A program made the position numbers and the translations under genes. DNA of 7,662 nucleotides from assembly GCA_016219075.1 (NCBI GenBank), contig JACRCJ010000095.1, forward strand, positions 1-7,662. The letters are read 5' to 3'. Below, piece after piece: positions 6,677-7,662 of the stretch; the first letter of the stretch is position 1; each line of letters starts with the position of its first letter. Source of the stretch: Deltaproteobacteria bacterium (GTDB taxonomy: Bacteria > Desulfobacterota > GWC2-55-46). The notes below the pieces were generated by a model. That model did not search any database. It worked only from the letters and a program-made list of their open reading frames with translations, and was not told where the DNA came from.

Positions 6677-6696
6677 CCGGCGCCAGGCCACGCCGG
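6677..6696. other. GC hairpin between the repeat array and the RDD gene
   Basis: CCGGCG (6677-6682) pairs with CGCCGG (6691-6696) around CCAGGCCA. No T run follows on either strand, so termination of the minus-strand RDD transcript is not explained by it. A weaker GCC-TTGA-GGC at 6651-6660, with AAAA at 6644-6647 (T run on the minus strand), is the only other candidate in this 100-bp gap. Confidence 0.35.
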
Positions 6697-6739
6697 CGCG
6701 CTTAAAAAGCCACGCATCGGAGAAGAGCCCCTTGCCGGG

Positions 6740-7243
6740 TCACTTCGCAGGGACGGTATCGGCTGCCTTCGTGCTGACGACAAGGGTTCCGGCGATCCTG
6801 TCGCCGAAACGCGACCCGGTGTCGTCCGTGTATATAATTATCATCTCCACGGCGACTACGGCGGCCCAGCAGACAGCGACAATGGCTTTGCCGATATAAG
6901 GTATCCAGCCGATGGCGAACCAGAGGCCGATCAAAAGGCCGAATACCGCGTTTCTCAGGATGCTCGCCTTGAAGTCCGCGGGGTTCTCCGGGCTTTCCAC
7001 CGATATCACCCTGAGGCCGATTATCCTTTTACCGATGGATTGACCGCCCTTGAGCCCGTCGGATATCAATATGTAGGTCGCTCCGGCCACGGGCCCCACC
7101 GCCGACGGAAAGGCGCACAGGGCCCCCACGATGATCATATCGACGAGCTTGGCCAGAAACCTCTCCAGGATATCCGCCTTCGTAAAAAGACGCCCTTCAA
7201 CGCTCAAGGCCTCCATCACTTTAAAAGAAAAACCCTCCGTCAT
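6740..7243 (-). CDS. RDD-family integral membrane protein
   Basis: This 167-residue membrane protein carries the three marks that name the RDD domain. They are Arg28/Asp35 in RFLAKLVD at the start of the first helix, the loop GQSIGKRIIGLRV (67-79), and RFGDRIAGT (145-153) after the last helix. Hydrophobic segments lie at about 34-60, 97-113 and 117-138. RDD proteins are widespread and mostly of unknown function; a few are linked to ion transport or stress tolerance, so no specific role is assigned. The ATG at 7243 has AGGGGT seven bases upstream on its strand. A residue-10 Met is a possible alternative start. It lies 132 bases downstream of the small DUF4177-like gene on the same strand and converges with lpxH. 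An open plus-strand frame over it (6641-7432) is its antisense shadow. Confidence 0.88.
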   Translation of the reverse strand: MTEGFSFKVMEALSVEGRLFTKADILERFLAKLVDMIIVGALCAFPSAVGPVAGATYILISDGLKGGQSIGKRIIGLRVISVESPENPADFKASILRNAVFGLLIGLWFAIGWIPYIGKAIVAVCWAAVVAVEMIIIYTDDTGSRFGDRIAGTLVVSTKAADTVPAK

Positions 7244-7266
7244 CCAAGCTACCCCTGTGACCTGAT

Positions 7267-7288
7267 CCGGCCGTTGCCGGCTTGCCGG
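7267..7288. other. Mutually exclusive small hairpins upstream of the RDD gene
   Basis: CCGGC (7267-7271) can pair with GCCGG at 7276-7280, or the overlapping CCGGC (7277-7281) can pair with GCCGG at 7284-7288. The alternatives lie 24-45 bases upstream of the RDD start on the transcribed strand. This could be a simple leader switch or just a repeat of TTGCCGG. The rest of the 132-base gap holds a 10-base palindrome AGCGGCCGCT (7331-7340) and nothing else I can name. Confidence 0.3.
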
Positions 7289-7375
7289 AAAAATATCCCG
7301 ACAGACCGATGGAAAAGAGGGACTCTCAAGAGCGGCCGCTTCGGCCCCGGCCCTTTCGGCGCTACCGTAGATTAT

Positions 7376-7552
7376 TTACCCGGAAGACTCTTTTGTAAAG
7401 AAGATAAACGCCATGGCGGGCCTCTTCGATGAGTCCCGCATCGCGAAGTTGAGCCCGTCAAAACTCCACCCCTGCTCCACCCAGGAATTTACGGCCTTCT
7501 CTATCTCCTCGTCGGTCACCGTGGAAATTTCGACTACCTTGTACTTGGTCAT
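7376..7552 (-). CDS. Small DUF4177-like protein, 58 residues
   Basis: A short minus-strand gene encodes 58 residues starting MTKYKVVEIST and ending FIFFTKESSG, with a TAA stop. The pattern is a KYKVVEI strand, a helix rich in Glu (TDEEIEKAVNSW), then a GW turn (EQGWSFDGL), a strand with FAMRDSSKRPAMA, and a final hydrophobic strand (FIFF). This matches the small beta-alpha-beta layout of DUF4177 proteins, whose function is unknown. No signal peptide or membrane helix is seen, so it is probably cytoplasmic. Base composition resembles its neighbours. There is no clear Shine-Dalgarno at normal distance; the nearest, AGGGA, is about 16 bases upstream, which leaves the ATG somewhat uncertain. The RDD gene follows 132 bases downstream on the same strand. 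Confidence 0.75.
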   Translation of the reverse strand: MTKYKVVEISTVTDEEIEKAVNSWVEQGWSFDGLNFAMRDSSKRPAMAFIFFTKESSG

Positions 7553-7578
7553 TTTTTATGGAAATTTTCCCTGTTGAC

Positions 7579-7606
7579 GCACCCCCCCGGTCTCAGGGGG
7601 GGGTGC
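7579..7606. other. 10-bp C/G-run hairpin in the leader of the small minus-strand gene
   Basis: GCACCCCCCC (7579-7588) pairs perfectly with GGGGGGGTGC (7597-7606) around an 8-base loop. The eighth G sits at 7596, so register slippage is possible. It lies 27 bases upstream of the DUF4177-like start and immediately downstream of the proposed promoter. It could stabilise the 5' end of the message or cause pausing. No T run supports termination on either strand. Confidence 0.55.
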
Positions 7607-7614
7607 AGAGAGAT

Positions 7615-7643
7615 AAGATAAAATAAATCAGGGGCGGGGTCAA
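7615..7643 (-). promoter_or_regulatory. Possible sigma-70-type promoter for the minus-strand pair
   Basis: On the minus strand TTGACC (plus 7638-7643) is followed after 17 bases by TATCTT (plus 7615-7620). These match the -35 consensus in 5 of 6 and the -10 consensus in 4 of 6, within an AT-rich stretch. The -35 box sits inside one arm of the 7630-7660 inverted repeat. The predicted transcript would begin at the edge of the next hairpin. Confidence 0.4.
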
Positions 7644-7660
7644 TCAAAAACCCCGCCCCT
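7630..7660. terminator. 11-bp inverted repeat at the window edge, probable terminator
   Basis: AGGGGCGGGGT (7630-7640) and ACCCCGCCCCT (7650-7660) are perfect complements around a 9-base loop. Read on the minus strand, the stem is followed by GATTTATTTTATCTT, T-rich enough for an intrinsic terminator of a gene entering from the right. On the plus strand the tail is beyond the window. Confidence 0.5.
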
Positions 7661-7662
7661 AT

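Noticed and set aside
7331..7340. AGCGGCCGCT palindrome as a regulator site
   Set aside because: A single 10-base GC palindrome in GC-rich DNA, far from any promoter I can place, is expected by chance.
6641..7432. 263-codon open frame on the plus strand
   Set aside because: It lies antisense to the RDD gene and most of the DUF4177-like gap. The protein is rich in Arg, Gly and Pro with no recognisable motif, whereas the minus-strand frame has clear RDD motifs. It is a GC-rich shadow.

Overview
The window looks like a chromosomal stretch from a GC-rich Gram-negative bacterium. Coding DNA is rich in GC, yet Ile ATA and Arg AGG codons are frequent. The LpxH-type lipid A enzyme implies a lipopolysaccharide outer membrane. 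Codon style and gene content resemble the former Deltaproteobacteria and related environmental lineages. That placement is an impression from reading, not a computed assignment.

Layout, left to right. Positions 1-3371 hold the 3' part of rnr (RNase R) and a full ubiB/ABC1 kinase gene, joined by an ATGA stop/start overlap. A 203-bp gap follows with a twofold 47-bp tandem repeat. Then comes ribF (FMN/FAD synthesis, 3575-4501). A 250-bp gap packed with REP-like hairpins precedes aroE (TTG start, 4752-5624). An lpxH-like phosphatase gene (5660-6370) follows closely and is closed by a clear intrinsic terminator.

From 6403 to 6639 there are three tandem copies of a unit with an exact 79-bp period. 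Each copy carries a Shine-Dalgarno-like AAGGAAGG, six bases, an ATG or GTG, and a tiny related reading frame. Positions 6740-7552 hold two minus-strand genes converging on this array: an RDD-family membrane protein and a 58-residue DUF4177-like protein. The last 85 bases contain two strong GC hairpins and a possible minus-strand promoter.

The main genes are ordinary housekeeping functions: RNA decay, quinone or lipid homeostasis, flavin cofactors, the shikimate pathway and lipid A. Only rnr-ubiB and aroE-lpxH look like co-transcribed pairs. The unusual material is in the intergenic regions, above all the 79-bp array with its repeated micro-ORFs.
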